DNA from: Myxococcales bacterium
GTDB lineage: Bacteria; Myxococcota_A; Polyangia; Polyangiales; Houyiibacteriaceae
Length of the DNA: 40,884 nucleotides
NCBI GenBank assembly: GCA_029862185.1
Contig: JAOTXX010000037.1
Span: 1-40,884 of the forward strand
Reading direction: 5' to 3'
Part shown: positions 1-8,277 of the stretch, piece by piece
How the letters are laid out: each line of letters opens with the position of its first letter
Numbering within the stretch: position 1 is the first letter of the stretch
The notes under the pieces: model-generated
What the model saw: only the letters and a program-made list of their open reading frames with translations
Told to the model about the DNA's origin: nothing
Databases searched by the model: none
Position numbers and translations under genes: made by a program

Positions 1-1
1 G

Positions 2-340
2 CCGCCAACCGTTCAGCTCATGGAGGTCAGGCTCAGCGCGGGAAGAACCTATGTGGTTGATCTGCGTACACGGGTGAACGCGAAGAGCCCGGTCGCAATC
101 AAGGTGCTCAGGCGCGCCGACCAACCCCTCGAGGCTTTTCCTCCCGCCATCCGTGACCGCGTCCCCACCAAGCCCGACCTGCGCAGGTGCACCGAGTGGG
201 TTTCCTGGAAGCGCGGGAAGATCGAATCCCGGGCACGGCGGGTCAAGGTCGACTGGGACAAGGCGAGCGACGAGCACCGGGCGGCCCACACCGTGCATCG
301 CAACGACGGCTGGACAGCGGCCGCAATTCATGGGCGTTAG
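2..340 (+). CDS. DUF2846-like protein, C-terminal part (cut by window start)
   Basis: The frame is open from base 2 to a TAG at 338-340, so this is probably the C-terminal 112 residues of a longer gene; an ATG at 20 exists but falls inside the conserved region. The sequence SAGRTYVVDLRTRVN aligns with GAGRTYIILTRVRMG of the complete protein at 7642-8253, and similarity continues through a Trp-containing middle part to the Ser/Asp-Glu-x-Arg-Ala-x-His tail. The paralogue has a signal peptide and resembles DUF2846 proteins, which are exported and have no known reaction, so this one is likely exported too. Confidence is good that it is coding and related to the 7.6 kb gene, low for any function. 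Confidence 0.7.
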   Translation, partial: PPTVQLMEVRLSAGRTYVVDLRTRVNAKSPVAIKVLRRADQPLEAFPPAIRDRVPTKPDLRRCTEWVSWKRGKIESRARRVKVDWDKASDEHRAAHTVHRNDGWTAAAIHGR

Positions 341-564
341 CCGCAAAGCTCCGAAAGTATGAATGAATTCACCCCATCGGCTCTCTCGCGCAGGGGCTAA
401 CCCTTGCAGCACCAGAGCGGACTGAGCTATGGAGTTGGCGCGTTGGTCACTCACGATCGACTCAACCTGGGATTAGGGCAAGCGGGGTCAGGGTGCTGGA
501 ACGACACGGATGTCGTCCGACTGACCTGGGGCTGCGCGTGAGTGACGCGAAAATGGAGGAACCT
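341..564. other. intergenic stretch without recognised feature
   Basis: About 220 bases between the DUF2846-like fragment and the next lipoprotein. One frame is open from 493 into the next gene, but the residues before the GTG at 565 do not look like a signal peptide and lack a Shine-Dalgarno sequence, so I treat them as leader. No convincing promoter hexamers, hairpin or RNA gene were found. Confidence 0.5.
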
Positions 565-1167
565 GTGAAATCTAAGCAATGGATAGTGGCCGTCATGGCC
601 GCGCTCGTGGTCGTGACCGGAGTGCTCGGCTGCACGAAGGACGACACTGCGGTCAAGGCACTGCAGGAATTAACCAATCAGCAACTCGAAGCGGCAAAGG
701 CGAGCAACGAAGAGCTCACCAAGATCGCCGGCGAAATCGAGGACTGCCAGGCCGAGGTCGCCAAGACCAAGGGCGAGCCTGCGGTGATCAAATCGAAGGA
801 CGTCGCCGTCGAGACGCCCGAGCTGGTCGGCGAGGCGACTGTCGAATCACTCGAAGCCCTGAAGGCGGCCGTCGCCGAGACGACGAAGAAGCAGGCTACG
901 GCGCTGAGCGAGCTCAAGGCCGCTCAGGAAGCCTGTGCTGCGGACTTGGCTGAAGCCAAGGAAGCCGCCGAAGCTGCGCTGGCCGAAGCCGATGCCGCTG
1001 CTGAAGCGGAGGCTGCTGCGGCAGCGGAAGCCGAAGCTGCCGCAAAGGACGCAGCTGCAAAGAAGAAGGCCGCCGCGGCTCGCCGCGCGAAAGCGAAAAA
1101 GCCAAGGGCCGTCAAAGAGGCCGAAGCTGAGGGTAAACCAACCACCGGCGTGCGTAGCCGTTACTGA
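565..1167 (+). CDS. Ala/Glu/Lys-rich lipoprotein with long helical tail
   Basis: A 200-residue predicted lipoprotein. The GTG at 565 is chosen because GGAGG lies at 555-559, five bases upstream, and because translation from there begins with two Lys, a hydrophobic core and a lipobox VLGC with Cys23; an in-frame ATG at 493 would bury this signal. After the Cys there is a short acidic region with one further Cys, then from about residue 110 an almost uninterrupted Ala/Glu/Lys run expected to form a long helix or coiled coil, and a basic C-terminus. This resembles the low-complexity helical spacers of periplasmic linkers such as TolA, but no domain is recognised. The next lipoprotein gene begins 29 bases downstream and may be co-transcribed. 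Role unknown; an envelope spacer is a guess. Confidence 0.75.
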   Translation: MKSKQWIVAVMAALVVVTGVLGCTKDDTAVKALQELTNQQLEAAKASNEELTKIAGEIEDCQAEVAKTKGEPAVIKSKDVAVETPELVGEATVESLEALKAAVAETTKKQATALSELKAAQEACAADLAEAKEAAEAALAEADAAAEAEAAAAAEAEAAAKDAAAKKKAAAARRAKAKKPRAVKEAEAEGKPTTGVRSRY

Positions 1168-1196
1168 TGTCGTTCGATCAAAAGAGGGGTAGACAA

Positions 1197-1739
1197 ATGA
1201 CGAGAATTTTCTTGACGATTGCAATGGCGGCTGCGGTCGCGATGGGCTGTGACTCGACAGACACCCTGGGTGGTGGCGGCAACGGTGGCGCAGGTGGAAT
1301 GGGTGGAGGCGGCATCGGTCCGCTCACGTGGGTCGGGTCCGAAATCACAATCGTAGGTACCGACGAGTGCATGTTCTTCAACGAGAGCGAGGCGCTAACC
1401 TTCGAGATGACCATCGACGGAACCACGCTCACGCTGATGGATACGGACACCTCGCTCACGGTCTCGACCGACAACTACTTCGACACGGCCGACGAAGTGA
1501 CGCTCACGGGGAGCACCGAGAACGCGAATTTCGACCCCTGCGTCGTCATGCTCGACGATGCCATGCAGCTCGGCCTCGACAATACCGAGGTCAGCATCGA
1601 CCAGAACACCACGCTCTCGGTCACTTGGGATCACGTGGAAGAAGAGCTGAGCACCGACGAGTGCCTAGGCGTATGGTTCAACGACCTACCTTGTGCGGGT
1701 GAGGTCACCATGACGCTGACGCAGTCGCCCGCACCCTGA
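1197..1739 (+). CDS. small secreted lipoprotein with Gly-rich linker
   Basis: A 180-residue predicted lipoprotein of unknown function. The ATG at 1197 is preferred over the in-frame ATG at 1167 because GAGGGG sits at 1185-1190 and the signal peptide then starts cleanly with Met-Thr-Arg; lipobox AMGC, Cys18. A Gly/Met-rich linker (about residues 25-42) follows, then an acidic Thr-rich domain that looks all-beta, with three further Cys pairs or singles. Gly-rich linkers after the lipid-modified Cys are common in myxobacterial surface lipoproteins. It follows the previous lipoprotein on the same strand and ends 13 bases before the stop of the convergent LEA14-like gene. Confidence 0.75.
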   Translation: MTRIFLTIAMAAAVAMGCDSTDTLGGGGNGGAGGMGGGGIGPLTWVGSEITIVGTDECMFFNESEALTFEMTIDGTTLTLMDTDTSLTVSTDNYFDTADEVTLTGSTENANFDPCVVMLDDAMQLGLDNTEVSIDQNTTLSVTWDHVEEELSTDECLGVWFNDLPCAGEVTMTLTQSPAP

Positions 1740-1752
1740 GGGTTCGGCACCA

Positions 1753-2529
1753 CTAGCGCTGAAGCCGCCATTGTCCCGCGGCGGGCCCAAAGCCCGTCGC
1801 GAGGCGGCCCAGCGACTCGACCGACACCCAGGCCGTCCCTTCGATTTCGTATGGGATGTTGAACTCTGGAATCTGGCCTTTTTTGATTCGCTCCAGCTCG
1901 CCTTGGCCGAGCTGGCGAATCAGGCCGACCATCTGAAGGGGATCGAGCCCCAGGCGGACGACCATTTTCATCTCGTCGTTGGGCGGGACGGTGCGGACGC
2001 GCAGGTCGCTGAACTTGCGCTCGCCGAGCGCGGTCGAAATCAAGAACCCCGTCGCCGCGTTGGCGAAGTCGCGAATGTCGCGAATCTCGGGCTCGTCCGA
2101 CCGGCACGCATTTGCATCCTGCCTGCAGTTGTCGGGGTCTTCGCAGAAGCTCAGGCAGACGGTGCCGAGGTTTTGGGCGTCTTGGGCCTCCGGGAAAGCG
2201 GTGAACGCAAACAGCGTCTGCACCAACGGCAGCGGCACCGTGCTGGAATTCGCGAGCGCGAGCTCCACATCGAAGGCGAACTCGATGTCCGAGGTCTTCG
2301 GCACCGGCCCGAATGCTCGGCAGATGAGCGGGCCGAGGTACTGCGCGCAGTAGTAGCTCGCGAGGTCGCGATTGGACGGCATATTGGCCATGCTCACCGA
2401 AGCAATGGTGACCTTCGGGGGCTTCACATTGGGAATCTTCGACCCGCTGCCAGAGAGGCCGAGCGCTGCGCAGCCGAAGAGGGGCGCGAGGAGGAGCGCC
2501 AAAAGGACGTGTGCTGTGCGGTGCTTCAT
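1753..2529 (-). CDS. LEA14/WHy-like lipoprotein
   Basis: A 258-residue predicted lipoprotein. The ATG at 2529 gives Met-Lys-His-Arg, a hydrophobic core and the lipobox LFGC (Cys20). The mature part opens with a strand typical of LEA type 2/WHy domains (PPKVTIASVSMANMP), then a segment describing a variable in normal-type phrasing (FAFDVELALANSSTVPLPL), and ends with a Val/Trp-rich strand. Four Cys in the middle may form disulfides. WHy domains occur in plant desiccation proteins and in bacterial envelope lipoproteins. The start codon overlaps the stop of the upstream AraC-type gene in an ATGA, so the two are co-translated. Family assignment is by pattern only. Confidence 0.7.
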   Translation of the reverse strand: MKHRTAHVLLALLLAPLFGCAALGLSGSGSKIPNVKPPKVTIASVSMANMPSNRDLASYYCAQYLGPLICRAFGPVPKTSDIEFAFDVELALANSSTVPLPLVQTLFAFTAFPEAQDAQNLGTVCLSFCEDPDNCRQDANACRSDEPEIRDIRDFANAATGFLISTALGERKFSDLRVRTVPPNDEMKMVVRLGLDPLQMVGLIRQLGQGELERIKKGQIPEFNIPYEIEGTAWVSVESLGRLATGFGPAAGQWRLQR

Positions 2530-3554
2530 GGTTGGTCCGGCAGGTTCCAGCGCTTCATAGCACGTCGGAAGCTGCGGACATTCGTGTAGCCGGCATGACG
2601 CATGATTTCGTCGGGGGCCTGATTGCGCTCGACGCAACCGACGAGAATGGACTTGCGGGTGGCGTCCATCAACGCACGGAAGCTCGTGTCCGAATCCTGA
2701 AGGCGCCGCTGCAAGGTTCGGGGCGTCGTGTGCAGCGCGACGGCCACCGCCTCGATGCTCGACTGGCCTCGCGGGAGCAGCAGCTTGATGCGATCGCGAA
2801 CGACATCGATGAAAGGATGGGACTCGAGAGCCGCGTGCAGCCCCGAGGCGACGCCACGAAGCTCCCCGTGGAGCGCCTCATTGCGGTGCGCCAACGGCAA
2901 GCTCCAGGCCTCGTCGTCGACTAGGATGGCCGACTTCTCCTGGCCGAACAGCACGGAGCAGCCCAGTGCGTGCGTGTACTTCTGAATGTTCCCGCGATAC
3001 GGGTGCTCGAAGTGAACCTCACGCGGGGCGAACTTCCCGGCGGTAGCGAAGCGCAACACCTTCATCACGATGACCGCGAGGAACTCGACCTCATGCACCG
3101 TGACCGGGAGCTCGTGCTCGATCTTATGCATCTGCAGCATGTGATAGCTGGGGTGCTCGCTGAGGCTGAGCACGCGGCCGTGGGACAGCAATTCTTGATA
3201 TTGCAGGCTCGCCTCGAGGCCTGCGCCAACGGTCTCTGCGCTCGTCAGCAGCAAAATGACCAAGTGATCGGCGCGCGCTCGCCAGACTTCGCCGGCGCTG
3301 AGGCCAAGGTGCCGGTCCCCGGTTTCGGCCAAGGCGGCGCGCCAAAACCGGCCGAGGGCATCGCGCGGCGGCCTGCCCGAGGTATCGGTGAAGATCGCGA
3401 GATCGACGCCAATTTCATCGCAGAGCGCCTCGACATCCAGCCCGAGGGCCTCGAACGCATTCACGACACCACGGGCCCACGCGCCGGACACCCTCAGTCC
3501 CGAATGGGTCCTGGCATTTTCCGGTGAATCGCCCACTGGGCGCGATCGATCCAC
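2526..3554 (-). CDS. AraC-family transcriptional regulator
   Basis: A 342-residue regulator. Residues about 20-210 match the arabinose-binding-like domain of the OruR/ArgR-type AraC subfamily (Trp-Arg, LGLSAGE, LSHGRVLSLSEHP). Residues about 240-340 hold the double helix-turn-helix, with TTPRTLQRRLQDSDTSFRAL as the first recognition region and AGYTNVRSFRRAMKRWN as the second. The start is a GTG at 3554; no strong Shine-Dalgarno was found, so it could be a few codons off. The last codons overlap the ATG of the LEA14-like lipoprotein (2526-2529), suggesting the regulator and lipoprotein are made together. The inducer is unknown; related members respond to fatty acids, amino acids or other small metabolites. 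Confidence 0.88.
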   Translation of the reverse strand: MDRSRPVGDSPENARTHSGLRVSGAWARGVVNAFEALGLDVEALCDEIGVDLAIFTDTSGRPPRDALGRFWRAALAETGDRHLGLSAGEVWRARADHLVILLLTSAETVGAGLEASLQYQELLSHGRVLSLSEHPSYHMLQMHKIEHELPVTVHEVEFLAVIVMKVLRFATAGKFAPREVHFEHPYRGNIQKYTHALGCSVLFGQEKSAILVDDEAWSLPLAHRNEALHGELRGVASGLHAALESHPFIDVVRDRIKLLLPRGQSSIEAVAVALHTTPRTLQRRLQDSDTSFRALMDATRKSILVGCVERNQAPDEIMRHAGYTNVRSFRRAMKRWNLPDQP

Positions 3555-3806
3555 AAGGCTTCGTGAATTACAAGCCTGATGGGTGAACTTTTACAAAGTC
3601 TGGCGCGATCGGTACCCGCTTTTGTCGCCGGCGGTACGGACAGGTCCGCTAGCTTCCCAAATGTCACTCGGTGCGAGGCGGGCATCGGTGGCACGAAACG
3701 TAAGGCAACGGATGAGCCCACCATCCCATCCAGAGTCAGGCGAAAATGCGTTCCGATGAGACGGTGCCCGCCTTGACCTCCCCCCACTCTGTGGAGCCCG
3801 TTGATA

Positions 3807-3842
3807 GAAGCCGGCTAGCGTCTGACCACGTTAGCCGGCTTC
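3807..3842 (-). terminator. 14-bp stem hairpin at the 3' end of a lipoprotein gene
   Basis: GAAGCCGGCTAGCG (3807-3820) pairs with CGTTAGCCGGCTTC (3829-3842) with one G-T wobble and an eight-base loop. The stem includes the stop codon of the leftward lipoprotein gene. No T tract follows in the leftward direction; the TTATTT is on the other side. It may still stop or protect the leftward transcript, or act on rightward antisense transcription. Confidence 0.45.
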
Positions 3843-4444
3843 GCCTTATTTCTCGGCAGGCCCCGGAACTGGGTTCGTTCGAGCCATTCGAGAGCTTTGA
3901 TCTCCAATGTTCGCGTGGGGGCATCGGGGTCGAAGCGGTACGCGAAGTAGCCGAGGTGCGTGTCGCCTCCCACGTCGAATCGCGGATGGATGCTCCGTAC
4001 CGGTATGCCGTCCTCGGTCACGCCGACCACGTCGACCTCGACCCAGGTTCCGGGGCGGAGCTCGTCTTCGGTGGGCTGAAGGAGCTCGATGCCGACGATC
4101 TCGTCTTCGGAAACCGCTTCGAACGCGACGACGATGGGTTCGTCCTCGTCGCCGCCACCCAATTCCAGCAGCTGAGGGCCGGGAGATAGATCCAGCCGCA
4201 GCAAGCGATCCTTCCGGTCGTTGCGCCCCTGCGCATCTGAACTCGAGAGAAGGATGTGTTGCTCTCCGGCGAGAATTCGCTGTTCGTCCAGGACGCCGAC
4301 CGCGATCCCGTTCGACTCGCTGAGCAAGACCGCGCGCGAATCGGGCTGAAGAACCTCGACGCCCGATTCTGGAGAGCCATCGCAGGCCGGAACCGCTGCG
4401 AAGGCAAAGACAATCGCAAGAAAAACCAACGCAACTCGAAGCAT
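3815..4444 (-). CDS. lipoprotein of unknown function
   Basis: A 209-residue predicted lipoprotein. The ATG at 4444 follows AAAGG by eight bases. The signal peptide is hydrophobic with lipobox VPAC, Cys21. The mature part is acidic, mostly beta, with no further Cys; it contains an RSIHPRFDVGGDTHLGYFAYRF stretch (motif around residues 150-172) and a basic C-terminal tail. No known domain is recognised. It stands alone on the minus strand, divergent from the VOC gene at 4596, with 151 bases between them that should carry both promoters. Confidence 0.7.
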   Translation of the reverse strand: MLRVALVFLAIVFAFAAVPACDGSPESGVEVLQPDSRAVLLSESNGIAVGVLDEQRILAGEQHILLSSSDAQGRNDRKDRLLRLDLSPGPQLLELGGGDEDEPIVVAFEAVSEDEIVGIELLQPTEDELRPGTWVEVDVVGVTEDGIPVRSIHPRFDVGGDTHLGYFAYRFDPDAPTRTLEIKALEWLERTQFRGLPRNKAKPANVVRR

Positions 4445-4508
4445 GACGATACCTTTCGACGCCCGGGCCGAATCAAACTTTGCAACGCTCGTGCCAATGC
4501 GGGGACCC

Positions 4509-4520
4509 TACAATATACTC
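4509..4520. promoter_or_regulatory. AT-rich core of divergent promoter region
   Basis: The stretch TACAATATACTC is the only AT-rich block between the divergent lipoprotein (start 4444) and VOC (start 4596) genes. It contains TACAAT and TATACT reading rightward and TATATT reading leftward, all good -10 hexamers, but no matching -35 hexamer at 16-18 bases was found. A 6-bp inverted repeat GCTGCG-TCTGT-CGCAGC at 4540-4556 lies just rightward and could be an operator or a leader hairpin. Confidence 0.3.
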
Positions 4521-4595
4521 TGCGCGAAGCGCTCGACGCGCTGCGTCTGTCGCAGCAACCGCACGCAGGCGTGAAGCTCAGTCACAGGACCAAAC

Positions 4596-5009
4596 ATGGA
4601 AAACGAGAATCCCAGCATCCTCTCTCACGTGTCGATCGGGACCAACGACATGCCTCGCGCCGTCGCGTTCTATGACGCGGTGCTGCCCGTACTCGGCTGC
4701 AAAAAGCTCATGGAGTTTTCATTCGGGGTGGCCTACGGAAAGCAGTTCCCGGAGTTCTGGGTGCAGAGTCCGATCGACGGTGAGCCCGCGACCGTCGGCA
4801 ACGGGACGCACATTTGCTTCCTGGCGGAGAGCAAGGAGGCAGTGCATGCCTTTCACCAAGCCGCAATGGCCGCGGGGGCGACAGACGATGGGCCGCCAGG
4901 GCCCCGGCCTCAGTACAGCCGGGGTTACTATGGAGCGTTTGCGCGCGATCCGGACGGACACAAGGTCGAAGCCGCCTATTTCGATGCCTCGCTTGGCGAG
5001 CACACGTGA
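4596..5009 (+). CDS. VOC (glyoxalase-like) family protein
   Basis: A 137-residue protein of the vicinal oxygen chelate superfamily, which includes glyoxalase I and extradiol dioxygenases. It begins with the typical first strand ILSHVSIGTNDMPRAVAFYD (His12 as likely metal ligand), has GNGTHICFLA in the middle (second His), and ends with the fourth-strand motif FARDPDGHKVEAAYF, where the Glu is the usual last metal ligand. One polypeptide holds one pair of beta-alpha-beta-beta-beta modules, so it probably dimerises. Its stop overlaps the GTG of the helicase gene (GTGA at 5006-5009), so the two are co-translated. The substrate cannot be told from sequence. Confidence 0.85.
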   Translation: MENENPSILSHVSIGTNDMPRAVAFYDAVLPVLGCKKLMEFSFGVAYGKQFPEFWVQSPIDGEPATVGNGTHICFLAESKEAVHAFHQAAMAAGATDDGPPGPRPQYSRGYYGAFARDPDGHKVEAAYFDASLGEHT

Positions 5010-7519
5010 GCGCACTCGATCGCTACCTCGACGACCTCGGCGAGCATGTCGACGGCGACACGCTGCTCACGCGATTCCTGGACTACGCGACCGACCAGGG
5101 CCTCGAGCTTTACCCGGCGCAAGAAGAAGCCATCATGGAGCTCTTCGTCGGGAACAACGTGGTCCTCAACACGCCGACCGGATCCGGGAAGTCGCTCGTC
5201 GCGTTGGCGGCTCATTTTCGATCGGTCGCGCTCGGGGAGCGTTCGTTTTACACGGCGCCCATCAAGGCGCTGGTGAGCGAGAAGTTCTTTGATTTGTGCA
5301 GGGTGCTCGGGCCGGAGCGCGTGGGCATGATGACCGGGGACGCCACGGTGAATCGCGATGCGCCTGTGATCTGCTGCACGGCAGAGATTTTGGCCAACCT
5401 TGCGCTTCGTGAAGGTGACCGAGCCGACGTCGACGGGGTCGTGATGGACGAGTTTCACTACTACGCCGATCGCGACCGCGGCGTGGCCTGGCAAATCCCC
5501 TTGCTCGCCCTACCCCACGCACGCTTCCTGGTCATGAGCGCGACGCTCGGTGAGACGCGCCAGTTCGAAGAGGCAATCACCGAGCTTACCGGCGTCACGA
5601 CGACCCTGGTGAAGAGCACCGACCGCCCCGTGCCGCTCGACTTCACCTACAGCGAGGAGACGCTGCAGAACACGGTGGTCGAGCTGCTCGAAGAGGGCAA
5701 GGGCCCGATTTACGTGGTGCACTTCGCGCAGCGGGCTGCGACCGAGCAGGCGCAGAGCTTCATGAGCATCGACTTCCTATCGAAGGACGAGAAGCGCGCC
5801 ATCAAAGAGGACCTCAGCGGCACGCGCTTCGACACGCCGTTTGGCAAAGAGCTCAAGAAGTTCCTGCATCACGGGGTTGGCGTGCACCACGCCGGCATGC
5901 TTCCGCGCTACCGGCGCCTGGTCGAGCGGCTTGCCCAGGAAGGCAAGCTTCGAATCATCTGCGGGACCGACACGCTCGGGGTCGGCGTCAACGTGCCCAT
6001 CCGAACGGTGCTCTTTACCAAGCTCTGCAAGTACGATGGCGAAAAGACCAAGGTGCTGAGCGTTCGCGACTTCAAGCAGATCGCGGGGCGCGCCGGGCGA
6101 AGAGGCTTCGACACGCTTGGGAGCGTCGTGGCACAGGCGCCCGAGCACGCGATTGAAAACAAGAAGCTCCGCGCGAAGGCCGGCGGCGATGCGAAGAAGG
6201 TGCGCAAGCTCAAGATGAGGCAGCCACCGGAGCGTGGATACGCACACTGGGACGCCGACACCTTCACCCGCCTTCAAGAATCACCGCCCGAGCCGCTTCG
6301 CTCTCGGTTCCGGGTGAGCACCGCAATGATCCTCAACCTGTTCGAGCGCGAAGACAACGGCTGCTTGGCGCTCCGCCAGCTGATTCGCAGCAGTCACGAA
6401 GGGCCGAAGTCCAAGTACAACCATGGGCGGCACGCGATCGCCTTGATTCGATCGCTGCGCGACGCCGGTGTCATCGAGCTCAACGGAGAAGGGCCGCGGG
6501 TCCATGAAGATTTCCAGTCCGATTTCTCCCTGAACCAGGCGCTCTCGCTTTACGTCGTCGAAGCCGTCGACGTCCTCGACAAGGATGACGGGCTCTACCC
6601 GCTCGACGTGCTCACCTTGGTCGAGGCCACCCTCGAAGATCCCTGGGCCGTGCTCTACCGGCAAACCGACACGCTCAAGGGGCGGGCACTCGCGGCCATG
6701 AAAGCCGACGGCATGGAGTACGACGCGCGCATGGCCGAGCTCGACAAAATCGAGTCCCCAAAACCGAGAGCCGATCTCCTCTATGCGACCTACGAAGTTT
6801 TCGCCGAGCATCATCGCTGGGTCGGGAGCGATGTGCTGCGGCCGAAATCGATCGCGCGCGACATGTACGAGCTCGGCATGAGCTTCGTCGAGTACGTCAA
6901 AGAGTACGGCCTACAGCGTTCTGAGGGCGTCCTGCTCCGATACCTGACCGACGCGTACAAGGGCTTCGTCCAAACCGTGCCCGAATCGGCCAAGACCGAC
7001 GCGCTCTACGACGTGTCCGACTGGCTTGGCCTCACCGTTCGCTCAGTCGATGCGAGCCTGCTCGACGAATGGGAGCAGCTTCAGGTCCCGGGCGATGCCG
7101 TGGTGATGCCGGTCGAGCGGGACGAAGACGAAGCCTTCGACATCACCAAGGACGAGCGTGGCTTCACCACCATGGTGCGCAACGCGGTCTGGAAGATCGT
7201 CCGCTTCCTCGCGTTCACGCAATACGAGCGTGCAGCCGAAGGCCTCGACGAAGCCTCGGAGAAGAACGACTGGACCGCCGACCGCTTCGCCGAAGCCCTC
7301 GCCCCTTACTGGGCCGAATACGACGCGATCCAAATCGGCCCCGACGCCCGCAGCAGCGCCCAAGTCCAAATCGAACGCCGCGAAACCGATTGGCTGCTCA
7401 CGCAGATCCTGCTCGACCCGGACGAGCACCGAAGCTGGCATCTGCGCTTTCGCATCGACCTCGACGCAAGCCGCGAAGCCGGAGCACCGGCGCTGGTCCT
7501 CGTGTCGCTGGGCGAGTAG
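5006..7519 (+). CDS. DEAD/DEAH-box (Ski2-like) helicase with DUF3516 C-terminus
   Basis: An 837-residue superfamily 2 helicase. The GTG at 5006 is chosen because it overlaps the VOC stop and puts the conserved N-terminal helix and the Q-like motif (LYPAQEEAI, about residue 35) at the right distance. Motifs: Walker A TPTGSGKS (56-63), motif Ia TAPIKALVSEKFF, DEFH box (148-151), SAT (178-180), GVGVNVPIRTV, and motif VI QIAGRAGRRG (about 357-366). The rest matches the DUF3516 region known from actinobacterial and myxobacterial helicases, with DAYKGFVQTVPESAKTD as a landmark. Such proteins unwind nucleic acid with ATP; by likeness to Ski2/Mtr4 an RNA substrate is plausible but unproven. Strong, complete gene. 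Confidence 0.92.
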   Translation: MSALDRYLDDLGEHVDGDTLLTRFLDYATDQGLELYPAQEEAIMELFVGNNVVLNTPTGSGKSLVALAAHFRSVALGERSFYTAPIKALVSEKFFDLCRVLGPERVGMMTGDATVNRDAPVICCTAEILANLALREGDRADVDGVVMDEFHYYADRDRGVAWQIPLLALPHARFLVMSATLGETRQFEEAITELTGVTTTLVKSTDRPVPLDFTYSEETLQNTVVELLEEGKGPIYVVHFAQRAATEQAQSFMSIDFLSKDEKRAIKEDLSGTRFDTPFGKELKKFLHHGVGVHHAGMLPRYRRLVERLAQEGKLRIICGTDTLGVGVNVPIRTVLFTKLCKYDGEKTKVLSVRDFKQIAGRAGRRGFDTLGSVVAQAPEHAIENKKLRAKAGGDAKKVRKLKMRQPPERGYAHWDADTFTRLQESPPEPLRSRFRVSTAMILNLFEREDNGCLALRQLIRSSHEGPKSKYNHGRHAIALIRSLRDAGVIELNGEGPRVHEDFQSDFSLNQALSLYVVEAVDVLDKDDGLYPLDVLTLVEATLEDPWAVLYRQTDTLKGRALAAMKADGMEYDARMAELDKIESPKPRADLLYATYEVFAEHHRWVGSDVLRPKSIARDMYELGMSFVEYVKEYGLQRSEGVLLRYLTDAYKGFVQTVPESAKTDALYDVSDWLGLTVRSVDASLLDEWEQLQVPGDAVVMPVERDEDEAFDITKDERGFTTMVRNAVWKIVRFLAFTQYERAAEGLDEASEKNDWTADRFAEALAPYWAEYDAIQIGPDARSSAQVQIERRETDWLLTQILLDPDEHRSWHLRFRIDLDASREAGAPALVLVSLGE

Positions 7520-7641
7520 CAACGAGGCGTTCGCAAGAAATTTGTGGACCTTTCGGGCCTTCCAAGGGTAGGGATGAAAACGGCGCTCGGCAGAGACCAC
7601 GAAGGCTGGGCCCGACACGCCAACGAACGAGGGAGTTTCCA

Positions 7642-8253
7642 ATGACGATGCGTTCCATGATCCAGTTGATCGCCTTGTGCCTTGCGTTTCTAAGCGTTGC
7701 CAGCTCCGGCGAGGCAAAGAGATCAAAGGCGCCCGCCGAGTCCTTCGTCGCCCCGAGCGACAAGGCGCTCCTCGTCTTCGTGCGGACTTCGAAGATGGGC
7801 AAAGCGGTAAAGTTTTCGGTCGTCGACGACAAGCTGCGAGGGCTCGCCCGGTTGAAGGGCAACCAGCACGCCGTCGCCACCGTCGAGCCGGGCAAGCACA
7901 AGATCTATGTCAGCGCTGAGAATACCGATCCCATCCAGGTCGAGGTGGGCGCCGGCCGCACCTACATCATTCTCACCAGAGTCCGAATGGGCTTTGGCAA
8001 AGCCCGGGTCACCGCCACACCAATCCAACGAAACCATCCGGATTTCGCCGATTCCGTGAAATGGGTTCGCGACACGAGCCCATCAACGATGATGGAAGGG
8101 CTGCAAGACTGGGTGGAGGCCAACAAGCCAAGCCTCCAAGGCCGCATCGGGAAGGCGGACTCGGCCTGGGCGGAGCAAAGCGACGAGTGGCGCGCCCAAC
8201 ATTCGATGAGTGCCGAAGACGGACGCACCGCCGAGGAAGCCGGGAAGATCTAA
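7642..8253 (+). CDS. DUF2846-like exported protein
   Basis: A 203-residue protein with a cleavable signal peptide (about residues 1-25, ending in Ser-Gly-Glu-Ala). The ATG at 7642 follows GAGGGAG by six bases. The next 95 residues follow the DUF2846 pattern: an opening strand ALLVFVRTSKMG, a short Lys-rich turn, HAVATVEPGKHKIYV and GAGRTYIIL. The C-terminal third is polar with conserved Trp residues and is shared with the fragment at 2-340, showing that these are paralogues. DUF2846 proteins are usually small envelope proteins of unknown job. It is followed by a hairpin and then the convergent hydrolase gene. Confidence 0.8.
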   Translation: MTMRSMIQLIALCLAFLSVASSGEAKRSKAPAESFVAPSDKALLVFVRTSKMGKAVKFSVVDDKLRGLARLKGNQHAVATVEPGKHKIYVSAENTDPIQVEVGAGRTYIILTRVRMGFGKARVTATPIQRNHPDFADSVKWVRDTSPSTMMEGLQDWVEANKPSLQGRIGKADSAWAEQSDEWRAQHSMSAEDGRTAEEAGKI

Positions 8254-8276
8254 GCCCGCTGGACCGATAGCGGGCT
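8253..8276. terminator. hairpin between convergent genes
   Basis: AGCCCGCT (8253-8260) and AGCGGGCT (8269-8276) form a perfect 8-bp stem with an eight-base loop, filling the gap between the DUF2846-like gene and the convergent hydrolase. There is only CTTA rightward and TTAG leftward, so the T tract is weak, but position and stability suit a two-way terminator. Confidence 0.55.
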
Positions 8277-8277
8277 C

